Assembly (NCBI GenBank): GCA_002403455.1
Contig: DHHV01000070.1
Coordinates: 1 to 28,284, forward strand
Source of the DNA: Hyphomonadaceae bacterium UBA4763
Lineage (GTDB): Bacteria > Pseudomonadota > Alphaproteobacteria > Caulobacterales > Aquidulcibacteraceae
Direction: 5' to 3'
DNA: 28,284 bases
In this document: piece after piece, positions 8,023-15,950 of the stretch
Position numbering within the stretch: position 1 is the first letter of the stretch
Layout of the letters: each line of letters starts with the position of its first letter
The notes under the pieces: model-generated
The model's input: the letters and a program-made list of their open reading frames with translations, nothing else
The model's database searches: none
What the model was told of the DNA's origin: nothing
Position numbers and translations under genes: made by a program

Positions 8023-9380
8023 GGGGCGCCAAGGGGTGGGCGCTCGCCGTCGCCATCGCGCTGGCGGCCGGCGTCGCCGGATCGAGCGCGGCGCAATCTT
8101 CGGCCGAGTTGGCGATGCCCGCTGGCGCCGCGCCGCGTGAGCCTGATCTAATCCAGGCGATCCGCAGCCTGGCGCGTTATTGCGCCGACATCCTGCTCGA
8201 GCCCACCGGCAAAGCGCGCGCCGAATATGATTACGTCACGAGCGCGTGGAACGATTACGAGCCGCATTGGCATACCGGTCAGGTGATCTGGGGCCTCGTC
8301 GAGGCGAGCGCCGCGCTCGACGATCCACAATTTCTCGCGCCTGCCCAACAAGCCGGGCATTGGTGGGTGAGCGGGGCGTTTGCGCCGCCGCATCCGTTCG
8401 CCGGGCTCGTCAATGCAGTGCATGGCGACAAGCTCGGCCCTATTCTGATCAATTGGACAACGATTTCCGATGGAACGCCGGGTCTGTTCGCCTTGAGTCG
8501 AGCGACAGGCGACGCGGCCTATGCCGCCGCCGCCATCAAGGCCGGCGCCTGGCTGTGGGCGCATACGCGCGTCCCGCCGGACATTCCGGGCGGCGAGGGG
8601 CTGTTTTACAACATTATCGACCCGGTGCGCGGCGTCGTCGTCACCGATTGGAACCCGCATCGGCAGGGCCCGGATTATGATCCGGTCGCCGCCAAGCGAC
8701 TTGGAGCGCCGCCGATCGCCGAATTGGCGCGGCCCAATATCGAGGGCTTTTTGTTCGCCGACCTTTATCGCGCCACGGGCGAGGAGGTCTGGAAGATGCG
8801 GTTTCTGGAGCAGGCCGAATTTGCGCTGCGTCGGCAGTCGCCGAATGGCCTGTGGATGGATTTCGAGCCGAACGATCCGGCAACCGGCGTCGTCCATCCC
8901 CGCTTTAACATCTGGAACGCCGAAGCCCTGCTCGAGGCGTTCGCGCTGTCCGGCGATCGGCGATTTCTGGAGGCGGCGGCGCGCACGGCGGCGTTTTATC
9001 GCGATATCGCCAAGCCGGACGGCACGATCCATTATCGTCTCTTTGCCGATGGCCGCTCAATCCCGGATTCGGTCACCGGCTCAGCGGTCGCCTTCAACGG
9101 CGTCTTGATGCTGCGTTTGCGCGATTACGGGGTCGGCGGCTTTGACGCGGCGATCGACACAGCGGCGCGCTGGGTGCTCGCCAACCGTTTTGCCGACGAC
9201 CATCCCGATCCGAACCTTGCTGGCGCGGTGATCAACACGCGCTATCGCCTGAAAGATGGACGCACCTCTTTCGTCAATCGCGATGTCGGCTCGTCCTTCG
9301 GCTTGCGGTTTTTGGCGCTCTATCTGCGTGACCAACGGGGCGAAGACGTCAATCATTATTTGAGCGGGAAAAAATCATGA
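8019..9380 (+). CDS. Exported alpha/alpha-barrel-like protein, putative uronide-active hydrolase or lyase
   Basis: 453 aa from GTG 8019, which overlaps the uxaA stop (8019-8022). GGGAG lies at 8007-8011. Residues 1-29 look like a Sec signal peptide (positive start, Ala/Val-rich core, SSAAQ cleavage region). The mature chain is built from repeating helical hairpins rich in Trp and small residues, for example WHTGQVIWGLVEAS, WTTISDGTPGLFALSRATGD and NIWNAEALLEAFALSGD. This pattern is typical of six-hairpin (alpha/alpha)6 glycosidases and of GH88/GH105- or epimerase-like folds. I cannot place it in a named family, and the GH88/GH105 catalytic Asp signatures are not obvious. Its position between uxaA and beta-glucuronidase suggests it acts on uronic-acid oligosaccharides in the periplasm. 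That role is inference. Confidence 0.72.
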   Translation: MRGAKGWALAVAIALAAGVAGSSAAQSSAELAMPAGAAPREPDLIQAIRSLARYCADILLEPTGKARAEYDYVTSAWNDYEPHWHTGQVIWGLVEASAALDDPQFLAPAQQAGHWWVSGAFAPPHPFAGLVNAVHGDKLGPILINWTTISDGTPGLFALSRATGDAAYAAAAIKAGAWLWAHTRVPPDIPGGEGLFYNIIDPVRGVVVTDWNPHRQGPDYDPVAAKRLGAPPIAELARPNIEGFLFADLYRATGEEVWKMRFLEQAEFALRRQSPNGLWMDFEPNDPATGVVHPRFNIWNAEALLEAFALSGDRRFLEAAARTAAFYRDIAKPDGTIHYRLFADGRSIPDSVTGSAVAFNGVLMLRLRDYGVGGFDAAIDTAARWVLANRFADDHPDPNLAGAVINTRYRLKDGRTSFVNRDVGSSFGLRFLALYLRDQRGEDVNHYLSGKKS

Positions 9381-11242
9381 GCGCGGATCGTCGACAGGTG
9401 TTGCTGAGCGGGGCGGCGCTGCTGGGGGCGGCTGTGTCTCCGCAGCTTGCGGCCGCGCAAAGCGCGCCGGCGCCAATGCAACCCTCGCTCGGCGCCTTGG
9501 CGGCGCGGCGCAAAGTCAGCTTGGACGGGCCCTGGCGCTACATCCTTGATCCATTTGACGTGGCCGGGCGCAAGCCGCGATCGCGGCGCGCCTTTTGGGA
9601 AAACAGGCTGCAGACAAATGACAGCGGCCTGATTGAATATGAGTGGGCGTCGAGCCCAGTCATGCATATCCCCGGCGCGTGGAACAATGCCGCCCCTGAG
9701 CTGACCTATTATGAAGGGCCGGTCTATTTCCGCCGCGACATAACCGCGCCCAGCGCCCGCGAAGGCCGGCATTTTCTTTATTTCGAAGCGGTCAATTATG
9801 CGGCCAGCGTCTGGCTCGACGGGAAAAAGCTCGGCGAGCATGTCGGCGGGTTCACGCCCTTCTGGTTCGACATCACCGACCGGATCGGCGCGCCGGGCCA
9901 TGTTCATAGCCTGGTGGTGCGGGTCGATAGCCGCCACGGGCCGCTGACGATCCCAGGGCTCGATTTCGATTGGAAGAATTATGGCGGGATCACCCGCTCG
10001 GTCTGGTGGGTCAACACGCCGGCGACGCATATTGCGGAGAGCTTTGTGCGGATCGAGGCGGGACGCCTGCGCGCCGATGTCAGCCTTGACGGACCGCAAG
10101 CAGCGGGCGCGGCGGTGGAACTGGCGATCGCGGCCTTAGGCGTGACGGCGCGCGCCGTCGCCGATAATGCCGGGCAGGCGCGGATTGATCTGCCGATACC
10201 GAAAGCGATGCGGCTATGGTCGCCGGAGGCGCCGCAGCTTTATGACGTCGCCATCCGCGCCGGCAGCGACGAGATGATCGAGCCGATCGGCTTTCGCACC
10301 TTGGAAACGCGCGGGCGCCGCATTTTCCTGAACGGCAAGCCGATTTACCTGCGCGGCATCGCGCTGCATGAGGAAGCGATCGGCCCGGAAGGCGCGCGCG
10401 CCTTGAGCGACGCGCAAGCCCAGGCTTTGTTGTCTGAGGCCAAAGCGCTCGGCTGCAATTTCGTCCGCCTGGCGCATTACCCGCATGCCGACAGCATGAC
10501 GCGGCTCGCCGATGCGATGGGGCTGATCGTTTGGGCGGAAATCCCAGTCTATTGGGAAGAAATCGCCTATGAAGACCAAGGCGTGCTGGCTTTGGCGCGG
10601 GCCATGCTGGCCGACATGGTGCGCCGCGACCGCAACCGCGCCAGTATCGCCTTTTGGTCGATCGCCAATGAAACCCCGCAAACCCCGGCGCGGCTGGCGT
10701 TCCTCGAGCGCCTGGCGGCGGATGCGCGCGCGCTCGATCCGACCCGGCTGATCACGGCGGCGCTCAACAAAAATGTCGATGTCGGTGGCGTGCGCGAGGG
10801 CGAAAGCGTGTTTGACGTGCGCGATCCCTTGGGCGCGGCGCTCGATGTGATCGCCATCAATCAATATGAGGCCTGGTATAGTTCGCGCACCCCGGCCGAG
10901 CTGTCGCAAGTTTCGTTTCGCAATTCCTATGACAAACCGCTGATGATCTCCGAATTCGGCGCCGATGCGCTCTATGGCCATCGCGGCCCGAAAGAAGAGC
11001 GCTGGACCGAGGATTATCAAGCCTGGCTCTATGAAGAGACGCTGAAAGTGATCGCGGCAACGCCGGGATGCGTTGGGCTGTCGCCGTGGTTGCTGAAGGA
11101 TTTTCGCTCGCCCCGGCGCTGGCATGGCCGCTTTCAAGATTATTGGAACCGCAAGGGCCTGATCGCGCCGGACGGGCGACGCAAACGCGCTTTTGAGACG
11201 CTGCGCGCGCATTATGCGGCGATCGCGGCGCAGGAGGGGTGA
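9377..11242 (+). CDS. Exported GH2 beta-glucuronidase
   Basis: 621 aa from ATG 9377, which overlaps the previous stop. The N-terminus (Arg5-Arg6, then a hydrophobic stretch ending LAAAQ near residue 28) is a Tat- or Sec-type signal. Domains in order: jelly-roll sugar-binding domain about 45-215, immunoglobulin-like domain about 218-310, TIM barrel about 312-615. The acid/base Glu432 is in SIANETPQ and the nucleophile Glu526 is in MISEFGAD. Asn591-Arg-Lys593-Gly is the Asn-x-Lys motif that in beta-glucuronidases contacts the substrate carboxylate, which separates them from GH2 galactosidases. The enzyme should release glucuronate (or galacturonate) from oligosaccharides in the periplasm to feed the TRAP importer and UxaC. 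It is the last gene of the interlocked operon. Confidence 0.9.
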   Translation: MSADRRQVLLSGAALLGAAVSPQLAAAQSAPAPMQPSLGALAARRKVSLDGPWRYILDPFDVAGRKPRSRRAFWENRLQTNDSGLIEYEWASSPVMHIPGAWNNAAPELTYYEGPVYFRRDITAPSAREGRHFLYFEAVNYAASVWLDGKKLGEHVGGFTPFWFDITDRIGAPGHVHSLVVRVDSRHGPLTIPGLDFDWKNYGGITRSVWWVNTPATHIAESFVRIEAGRLRADVSLDGPQAAGAAVELAIAALGVTARAVADNAGQARIDLPIPKAMRLWSPEAPQLYDVAIRAGSDEMIEPIGFRTLETRGRRIFLNGKPIYLRGIALHEEAIGPEGARALSDAQAQALLSEAKALGCNFVRLAHYPHADSMTRLADAMGLIVWAEIPVYWEEIAYEDQGVLALARAMLADMVRRDRNRASIAFWSIANETPQTPARLAFLERLAADARALDPTRLITAALNKNVDVGGVREGESVFDVRDPLGAALDVIAINQYEAWYSSRTPAELSQVSFRNSYDKPLMISEFGADALYGHRGPKEERWTEDYQAWLYEETLKVIAATPGCVGLSPWLLKDFRSPRRWHGRFQDYWNRKGLIAPDGRRKRAFETLRAHYAAIAAQEG

Positions 11243-11367
11243 GAAATTGGCGCTCTCGTCCGGGGGGAGAGGGGCGGCAAAGCGGAAGCGCGCCGAGTAT
11301 GCGGGTTTCCGGCCAGGGTGACCCGTCGACCTGAAGTTGGCGTCTGCAAGTGAATTAAAGTGGGATG

Positions 11368-11431
11368 GGGCGGTTCAGCAAGTCGACGCAATCTCACGAG
11401 ACCATGCGCCGGGGCGATTGCTGAACCGCCC
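11368..11431. repeat. 13-base inverted repeat between convergent genes, possible terminator
   Basis: GGGCGGTTCAGCA at 11368-11380 is perfectly complementary to TGCTGAACCGCCC at 11419-11431, with a 38-base spacer. It lies in the 195-base gap between the GH2 gene (+) and the TonB receptor (-), six bases from the receptor stop. Neither strand has a clean T-run after the stem, so a classical intrinsic terminator is uncertain. The same gap also holds a weak CTCTC/GAGAG hairpin at 11253-11271, and no gene. Confidence 0.5.
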
Positions 11432-11437
11432 GCCCCT

Positions 11438-14323
11438 CTAGAAATTGGCGACGACGCCGAACTGGAAGGTGCGACCGAAAGTGTCGACCGATTCAAAGAT
11501 CTGTCCGCTGACATCATTGCCGCGAAAGACGCTCGCCTCGCGCTCGTTGTTCAGGTTCGTCACGTCTGCGAAAATCTGAAAGCGTTCGGTGATATTGTAG
11601 CGGACCGACAAGTCTAGGCTGATGAAATCGCGGATCAAAAGGTCGGCGAACGAATCGCTGTCGACGCGATCCAGCGTATTGCCACGGAAATTTCCCGAGG
11701 CGCGGATCAGCAGCTTATCGCCTTCATAACCGAGCGATGCGTTGGCAATGACGCTGGACTGGTTGACCAGCCGGAAGTTCTCATCGGGTCGAACCGGATT
11801 GGTCCCGTCGCGGCTGGATATCAGCGTCACGTTGCCGGAGAAGAACAGATTGCTGAACAAGCCCGGCAGCGAATCTTTGAAGAAATAACTGAACCCGATT
11901 TCAGCGCCGAACAAATTGCCCTGATCGCCATTAACAACGGTATCGACTTGCGTCAGCGGGACGCCCGTCACCGGATCAATGACCGAGGCGCCCAACAGCT
12001 CAAAATCCGCCGGGTCTTCCGTGCTGAGCGATACGAACGTATCCCGCAGCAATTTGTAGAAGCCGGCGACCGTGACCGTCAAATTCGGCGAAGGATACCA
12101 GCCCAAATTGATGTCAAACTGCTCGGCGATCAGGGGCTCCAATAGCGGATTGCCGCCGTCGAGCACGGCGCCGTTGCCGCCGATAACGACGGGCGTCACG
12201 CCTGTTGGCAAGGTCGCGTTGATGACTGCCTGACCTGGATCGCCGGTTGGCGCTTCGAGATCGAGCGCGAGTTCGAGCAAGGGGCTCGCATCGTCGAACG
12301 ACGGTCGCACCTGGCCGCGCGAATAGGACGCGCGCGCCGTGACGGTGTCAGAGATATCCCACTTAAAATGAATCCCTGGGAAAAAGTTGGTGTAGCTGTT
12401 GCGAAAGGTTTGGACGCCGATCGTCGACAATTCTGGGATAAGAATGTCGTTGAAATTTACTTCCGTTTCCGCCGTGCCCACCGCCGTGTAATCGGTGTGC
12501 TCAACGCGCACGCCAAAAATGACCTGAAAATTGTCGGCTAGTTCGACCTCGCCCTGGAAATATCCAGATATTGTGTCTTCCGAGACATCAAAATTTTCGG
12601 GCAGGTTGTCGGGTTGAATGCCGGAAGCGGCGGCCAATTCTTGTAAAAATGCGCGGGTAAATTCCAGCTCTGGCACAACGAATCCTTCGGCGAGGTCGCC
12701 ATCAAGATTAAGGCTGCTGCTCGGCGTGAAGGCGGGGACGTCGGCTAAAGAGCGCGGCGCGATATTGCCCAAGAATGGCGCAAGATCGGCGCCTTCGAGC
12801 GAGTTTTCGCCACGAATGAAGGAGCGCTCGCGGAAGCGTTGCTTGAATCCGACTTTAAAGCTTGCCGGTCGCGAAAAAATGTTCGCCCGGCGCTCCAGAT
12901 CAACATTGTAGGATAAGATTTGGTCGGAGCGGTCCTCATTGATAACCAGCAATTCGTTGAACGCAAAATCGTCAAGACCGGGGCGAAAACCGAAATTGAT
13001 GTTCTGAATGCCCGAGGAAAACCCACCCCCGCCATTCAAATCGCCTTGCCCATCAACGGTGAAATCTGCCGTCTCCGCAAACAGATCGATACCCGAAATC
13101 ACCAAATCGCTCTCGCGAAAGCGCGCGCGCAGGCCTGGCGTGATGGTGAAATCATTGCGCGAAAAATCCGCCGCGTAGCTGAGCGTCCAACGATCGTCGC
13201 CGAAATCATTGCGGCCTTCAAAGTGGAACGCAAAGGTGGTTTCGACACGCGGCTGGAAAAAGATCTGCCGATCAATGTCAACGTCGGTAAATTGCCCTCC
13301 ATTCGGCGAAATCGAGATAATCTCGCCATTGGCGGCGTCGCCCAATTCGACTTCCTGCTGGATTCGGATGTCATCGTCGTCGAGGCGACCGATCAGGAAT
13401 GAGAAGGTCCAGTCATGGCGCTCGCCGATTTCGTAATCCAGCGACAACGTGCCGCCGAGGCGATTGCGACGGCCAAGCTCGACGCGTTGATCAATCTCGG
13501 ACGGAGACAATTCGCCCGATGTCGGCTGCCCACCGATGGTGACGCCGTCGAAAATCCGAATGTCGAACCCCGAATCCGATTGAAGTTCGTCCAAATCGAT
13601 TTCGCGCGAGAAATAGTTGAAAGCGGCCGCAACGCCAAGTTCGCCGACGCCAAGATCGAAGCGCCGGGTCAAATCGGCCGACACGCGTGGGCGCACTTCG
13701 TTGGCGCGCAAGGTCGTCGTGCCTTGAGCGGTGATCCGACCGGTGAACTCATCTGTCCGATCAAATGCGGACAAAGGCCGCAAATCGATCTTGGCGCCGA
13801 GCGAGTCATGATCGGTGTCCGGGAGGATCGTTTTGGCAACCGACAATTGGCTCAGCAAATCCGATGGAATGACGTCCAAGGCCACCGAGCGGCTGCCGGT
13901 GCTGGAAGAGCCCAATTGCGCATTGCTGATGGTAACCTGGGTAAATCCTGGCGATAACCCGCGCACGGTGACAAAGCGTCCCTCGCCCTCGTCGCGAATG
14001 ATCGTCAGGCCCGGCAGGCGCTGGAGCGATTCCGCGACGTTTTGATCGGGAAACTGGCCAATGTCGTCTGCGGTGATCACCGTGATGATATTGTCGGCGG
14101 CGCGCTCGATCGCGGCGGCTTCTTGCAATTGCTGGCGCACGCCGCGCACCTCGATCGCCTCTTCGCGACGTTCGACTTCCGGCGTCGTTGATTGGGGTGC
14201 GGGCGCGGTCTGCGCCAACGCGCTGGCTGGCAGGCCCAAAGCCCAAGCGGCGCCAAACAGGCTGGTGGTCGCCATCAATGAAATTAGGGTCGGCGCAGAG
14301 CGCCGCTTCGCAAAATCCGTCAT
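11438..14323 (-). CDS. TonB-dependent outer-membrane receptor (TonB-Xanth-Caul type)
   Basis: 961 aa. ATG at 14323 is chosen because the coding strand reads GGGAGG a few bases upstream and a normal signal peptide follows (residues 1-37, ending ASALAQ). A TonB-box-like EEAIEVRG lies just after it. The plug domain is about residues 55-190 (ITADDIGQFPDQNVAESLQR, then VTVRGLSPGFTQVTISN). The rest is a long beta-barrel ending FGRTFQFGVVANF with the terminal Phe of outer-membrane proteins. Members import oligosaccharides using TonB/ExbBD energy. Neighbouring glycanases suggest uronate-containing oligosaccharides as cargo. It has its own 192-base upstream region with a predicted promoter and operator cluster. 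Codon use looks less GC-biased than in the operon at 81-11242. Confidence 0.95.
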   Translation of the reverse strand: MTDFAKRRSAPTLISLMATTSLFGAAWALGLPASALAQTAPAPQSTTPEVERREEAIEVRGVRQQLQEAAAIERAADNIITVITADDIGQFPDQNVAESLQRLPGLTIIRDEGEGRFVTVRGLSPGFTQVTISNAQLGSSSTGSRSVALDVIPSDLLSQLSVAKTILPDTDHDSLGAKIDLRPLSAFDRTDEFTGRITAQGTTTLRANEVRPRVSADLTRRFDLGVGELGVAAAFNYFSREIDLDELQSDSGFDIRIFDGVTIGGQPTSGELSPSEIDQRVELGRRNRLGGTLSLDYEIGERHDWTFSFLIGRLDDDDIRIQQEVELGDAANGEIISISPNGGQFTDVDIDRQIFFQPRVETTFAFHFEGRNDFGDDRWTLSYAADFSRNDFTITPGLRARFRESDLVISGIDLFAETADFTVDGQGDLNGGGGFSSGIQNINFGFRPGLDDFAFNELLVINEDRSDQILSYNVDLERRANIFSRPASFKVGFKQRFRERSFIRGENSLEGADLAPFLGNIAPRSLADVPAFTPSSSLNLDGDLAEGFVVPELEFTRAFLQELAAASGIQPDNLPENFDVSEDTISGYFQGEVELADNFQVIFGVRVEHTDYTAVGTAETEVNFNDILIPELSTIGVQTFRNSYTNFFPGIHFKWDISDTVTARASYSRGQVRPSFDDASPLLELALDLEAPTGDPGQAVINATLPTGVTPVVIGGNGAVLDGGNPLLEPLIAEQFDINLGWYPSPNLTVTVAGFYKLLRDTFVSLSTEDPADFELLGASVIDPVTGVPLTQVDTVVNGDQGNLFGAEIGFSYFFKDSLPGLFSNLFFSGNVTLISSRDGTNPVRPDENFRLVNQSSVIANASLGYEGDKLLIRASGNFRGNTLDRVDSDSFADLLIRDFISLDLSVRYNITERFQIFADVTNLNNEREASVFRGNDVSGQIFESVDTFGRTFQFGVVANF

Positions 14324-14454
14324 GCGTGCCTCCCTTGGGTAATGCCCCAATTTTGTCTTCCCTGGCGGGCCGCCGAACCGGCAGAGCTGTGGCGCTAGAC
14401 AAATCGCGACAAAGCTCACAGTCACGGCAAACGCCGATAGGTGATATCGCGGCG

Positions 14455-14482
14455 AACATATCTGACCAATTTGGTTTGTCCA
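14455..14482 (-). promoter_or_regulatory. Predicted sigma-70-like promoter of the TonB receptor
   Basis: On the minus strand TGGACA (14477-14482) resembles a -35 element. After 16 bases it is followed by TATGTT (14455-14460), a fair -10 element. Transcription would start near 14447 and give a leader of about 120 bases before the ATG at 14323. The elements lie inside the operator-like cluster at 14463-14500, which would suit repression. Predicted from sequence alone. Confidence 0.4.
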
Positions 14483-14500
14483 GTGTTTTATTTTGGTCAG
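14463..14500. promoter_or_regulatory. Putative GntR-family operator cluster upstream of the TonB receptor
   Basis: Contains TGACCAA (14463-14469), TTGGTTTGTCCAG (14471-14483) and TTGGTCAG (14493-14500). ACCAA-T-TTGGT at 14465-14475 is a perfect palindrome around one base. TTGGT/ACCAA half-sites are typical of FadR-subfamily GntR regulators such as E. coli UxuR and ExuR. The 13-base central site closely matches one at 15878-15890. Binding by the regulator encoded at 81-830 is inference. Confidence 0.45.
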
Positions 14501-14515
14501 GCGTTCAGTGCGCGT

Positions 14516-15847
14516 TCAATCCGGTTTGGCTTCCACCAAGACCATTCGCAGGTCGTTGACGTTCAAACCGGTCGGGCCAAGCACCAGCGCGCAGGCTTGG
14601 CGATCGAGCGCCGAATAGATGTCGCTGCGCGCCAACGGGTCGCCATGCCGGTCGCGGTCGATGCGCAGGCGCGCTGCGCCCCCGTCATCGATGATCGCCC
14701 CGGCAAATTTGCTGGAGCCGTCCAGACCGTCCGTATCCATGGCCGCGACGCAAAACCGCCCGCCGAAATCGCGCGATAGCTCGGTAAGGCGCAGCGCGCT
14801 GACATAGGCATATTCGCCATTTGGCCCGCCTATGCCGGGATCGGACGCCACATCGACCGTCAATTCGCCTCCGGACAGGAAGGCAAGCTTTTTGCCGGCG
14901 CGACCGGGCGTCGCCAACGCCCGAATCGCTTCAGCGGCATGGGCCCGCCCAACGGCCTGCGCGGCGCCTTGGGCGTGGATGTCGAGGATCTGCGTGTCAA
15001 AGCCGTCGGCTTGAAGCGCGCGCGCCGCCCCGGCCAACGCATCGGCGCTGCGAGCAAAAACGCGGGCGATCGCGCGCTGAAAGCAAGGCGAATCAGCCGC
15101 CGGCGGCCGGGAGAGGGGGCTGGCCAAAGCCGCCCGGATGGCTGCAGAGGCGTCAATTCCATAATCGGCCAGCACATCTTGTGGGTCGCGCGGTGGCAAA
15201 TCGGCCGGGATGGTCGGGCCAGACGCCACCAGGGATAAATCATCGCCCGGCACGTCCGACATCACCAAGGTCGTCACTTGCGCCGGCGCAGCGATCGCCG
15301 CCAGCCGCCCGCCTTTGACAGCGGACAATCGTTGGCGCAGGAAATTGACCATCGCTATTGGCGCGCCGGCCCGCAGCAGGCCTTGGGTGACCGCCCGCTT
15401 TTCAGCAAGGTTAAGGCCCGGCAGCGGCTTGACGAACAAGGCCGAACCACCCCCAGAAATGGCGGCGATCACCAGATCCTGCGGGCCAAGCCCGCTGAGC
15501 GCGGAAACAATCGCTTCGGCGGCGGCGAGGCTGGCCAAATCGGGGGCGGGATGCGCCGCTTGCAGGACCAGCCGCCGCGGCGCTTGGGCGACCTTCTCGA
15601 TACCGTGGCCATAGGGCGCAAGAACCACGCCCGGTAGGGCCAGCCCGTAATGCGCGTCGATAGCCTGAGTCATCCGCGCTGCGGCTTTACCTATGGCGAT
15701 CAGCTTGGCGCGACCCTGAGGGGGCAGCGGCGGCAGGAACGCCGGCAAACAGGACATCGGATCGACGGCGGCCAACGCAGCGTCGATTGCCGCGCGCGCC
15801 TGGCGCGCCAAATCGGAAGCCTTCTCGCCGCGGCCTGCTGCGTTCAT
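14516..15847 (-). CDS. Glycerate 2-kinase, MOFRL family
   Basis: 443 aa from ATG 15847, with AAGGAG seven bases upstream on the coding strand. An upstream in-frame extension crosses the divergent promoter region and is rejected. The N-terminal part has AIGKAAARMTQA and ISGGGSALFVKP with the AVKGGRLA block. The C-terminal MOFRL domain has SGGELTVDV, GGPNGEYAYVSAL and DTDGLDGSSKFAGAIID. The family (GckA/TtuD) phosphorylates D-glycerate to 2-phosphoglycerate in the cytoplasm (EC 2.7.1.165). Glycerate arises from galactarate or glucarate breakdown via tartronate semialdehyde, so the gene fits a sugar-acid locus. It is not part of the isomerase pathway itself. It is divergent from the GH28 gene, and the receptor gene follows 192 bases downstream. 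Confidence 0.9.
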   Translation of the reverse strand: MNAAGRGEKASDLARQARAAIDAALAAVDPMSCLPAFLPPLPPQGRAKLIAIGKAAARMTQAIDAHYGLALPGVVLAPYGHGIEKVAQAPRRLVLQAAHPAPDLASLAAAEAIVSALSGLGPQDLVIAAISGGGSALFVKPLPGLNLAEKRAVTQGLLRAGAPIAMVNFLRQRLSAVKGGRLAAIAAPAQVTTLVMSDVPGDDLSLVASGPTIPADLPPRDPQDVLADYGIDASAAIRAALASPLSRPPAADSPCFQRAIARVFARSADALAGAARALQADGFDTQILDIHAQGAAQAVGRAHAAEAIRALATPGRAGKKLAFLSGGELTVDVASDPGIGGPNGEYAYVSALRLTELSRDFGGRFCVAAMDTDGLDGSSKFAGAIIDDGGAARLRIDRDRHGDPLARSDIYSALDRQACALVLGPTGLNVNDLRMVLVEAKPD

Positions 15848-15877
15848 CTCAGTCTCCTTCAGGCGCGCCAGTTGATA

Positions 15878-15909
15878 TTGGCTTGACCAGTTGCGCGGTT
15901 TGGTCAACC
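15878..15909. promoter_or_regulatory. Putative GntR-family operator in the divergent glycerate kinase/GH28 promoter
   Basis: TTGGCTTGACCAG (15878-15890) and TTTGGTCAACC (15899-15909). TTGACCA (15883-15889) and TGGTCAA (15901-15907) form an inverted repeat with an 11-base spacer. The first site differs from TTGGTTTGTCCAG at 14471-14483 at only 2 of 13 positions. The 103-base region serves both a leftward (glycerate kinase) and a rightward (GH28) gene. I could not pick clear -35/-10 boxes for either direction. Confidence 0.45.
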
Positions 15910-15950
15910 TTGCGCGCTCAACTTGCCCTGCTGTGGGATCGGAGCCGAAA

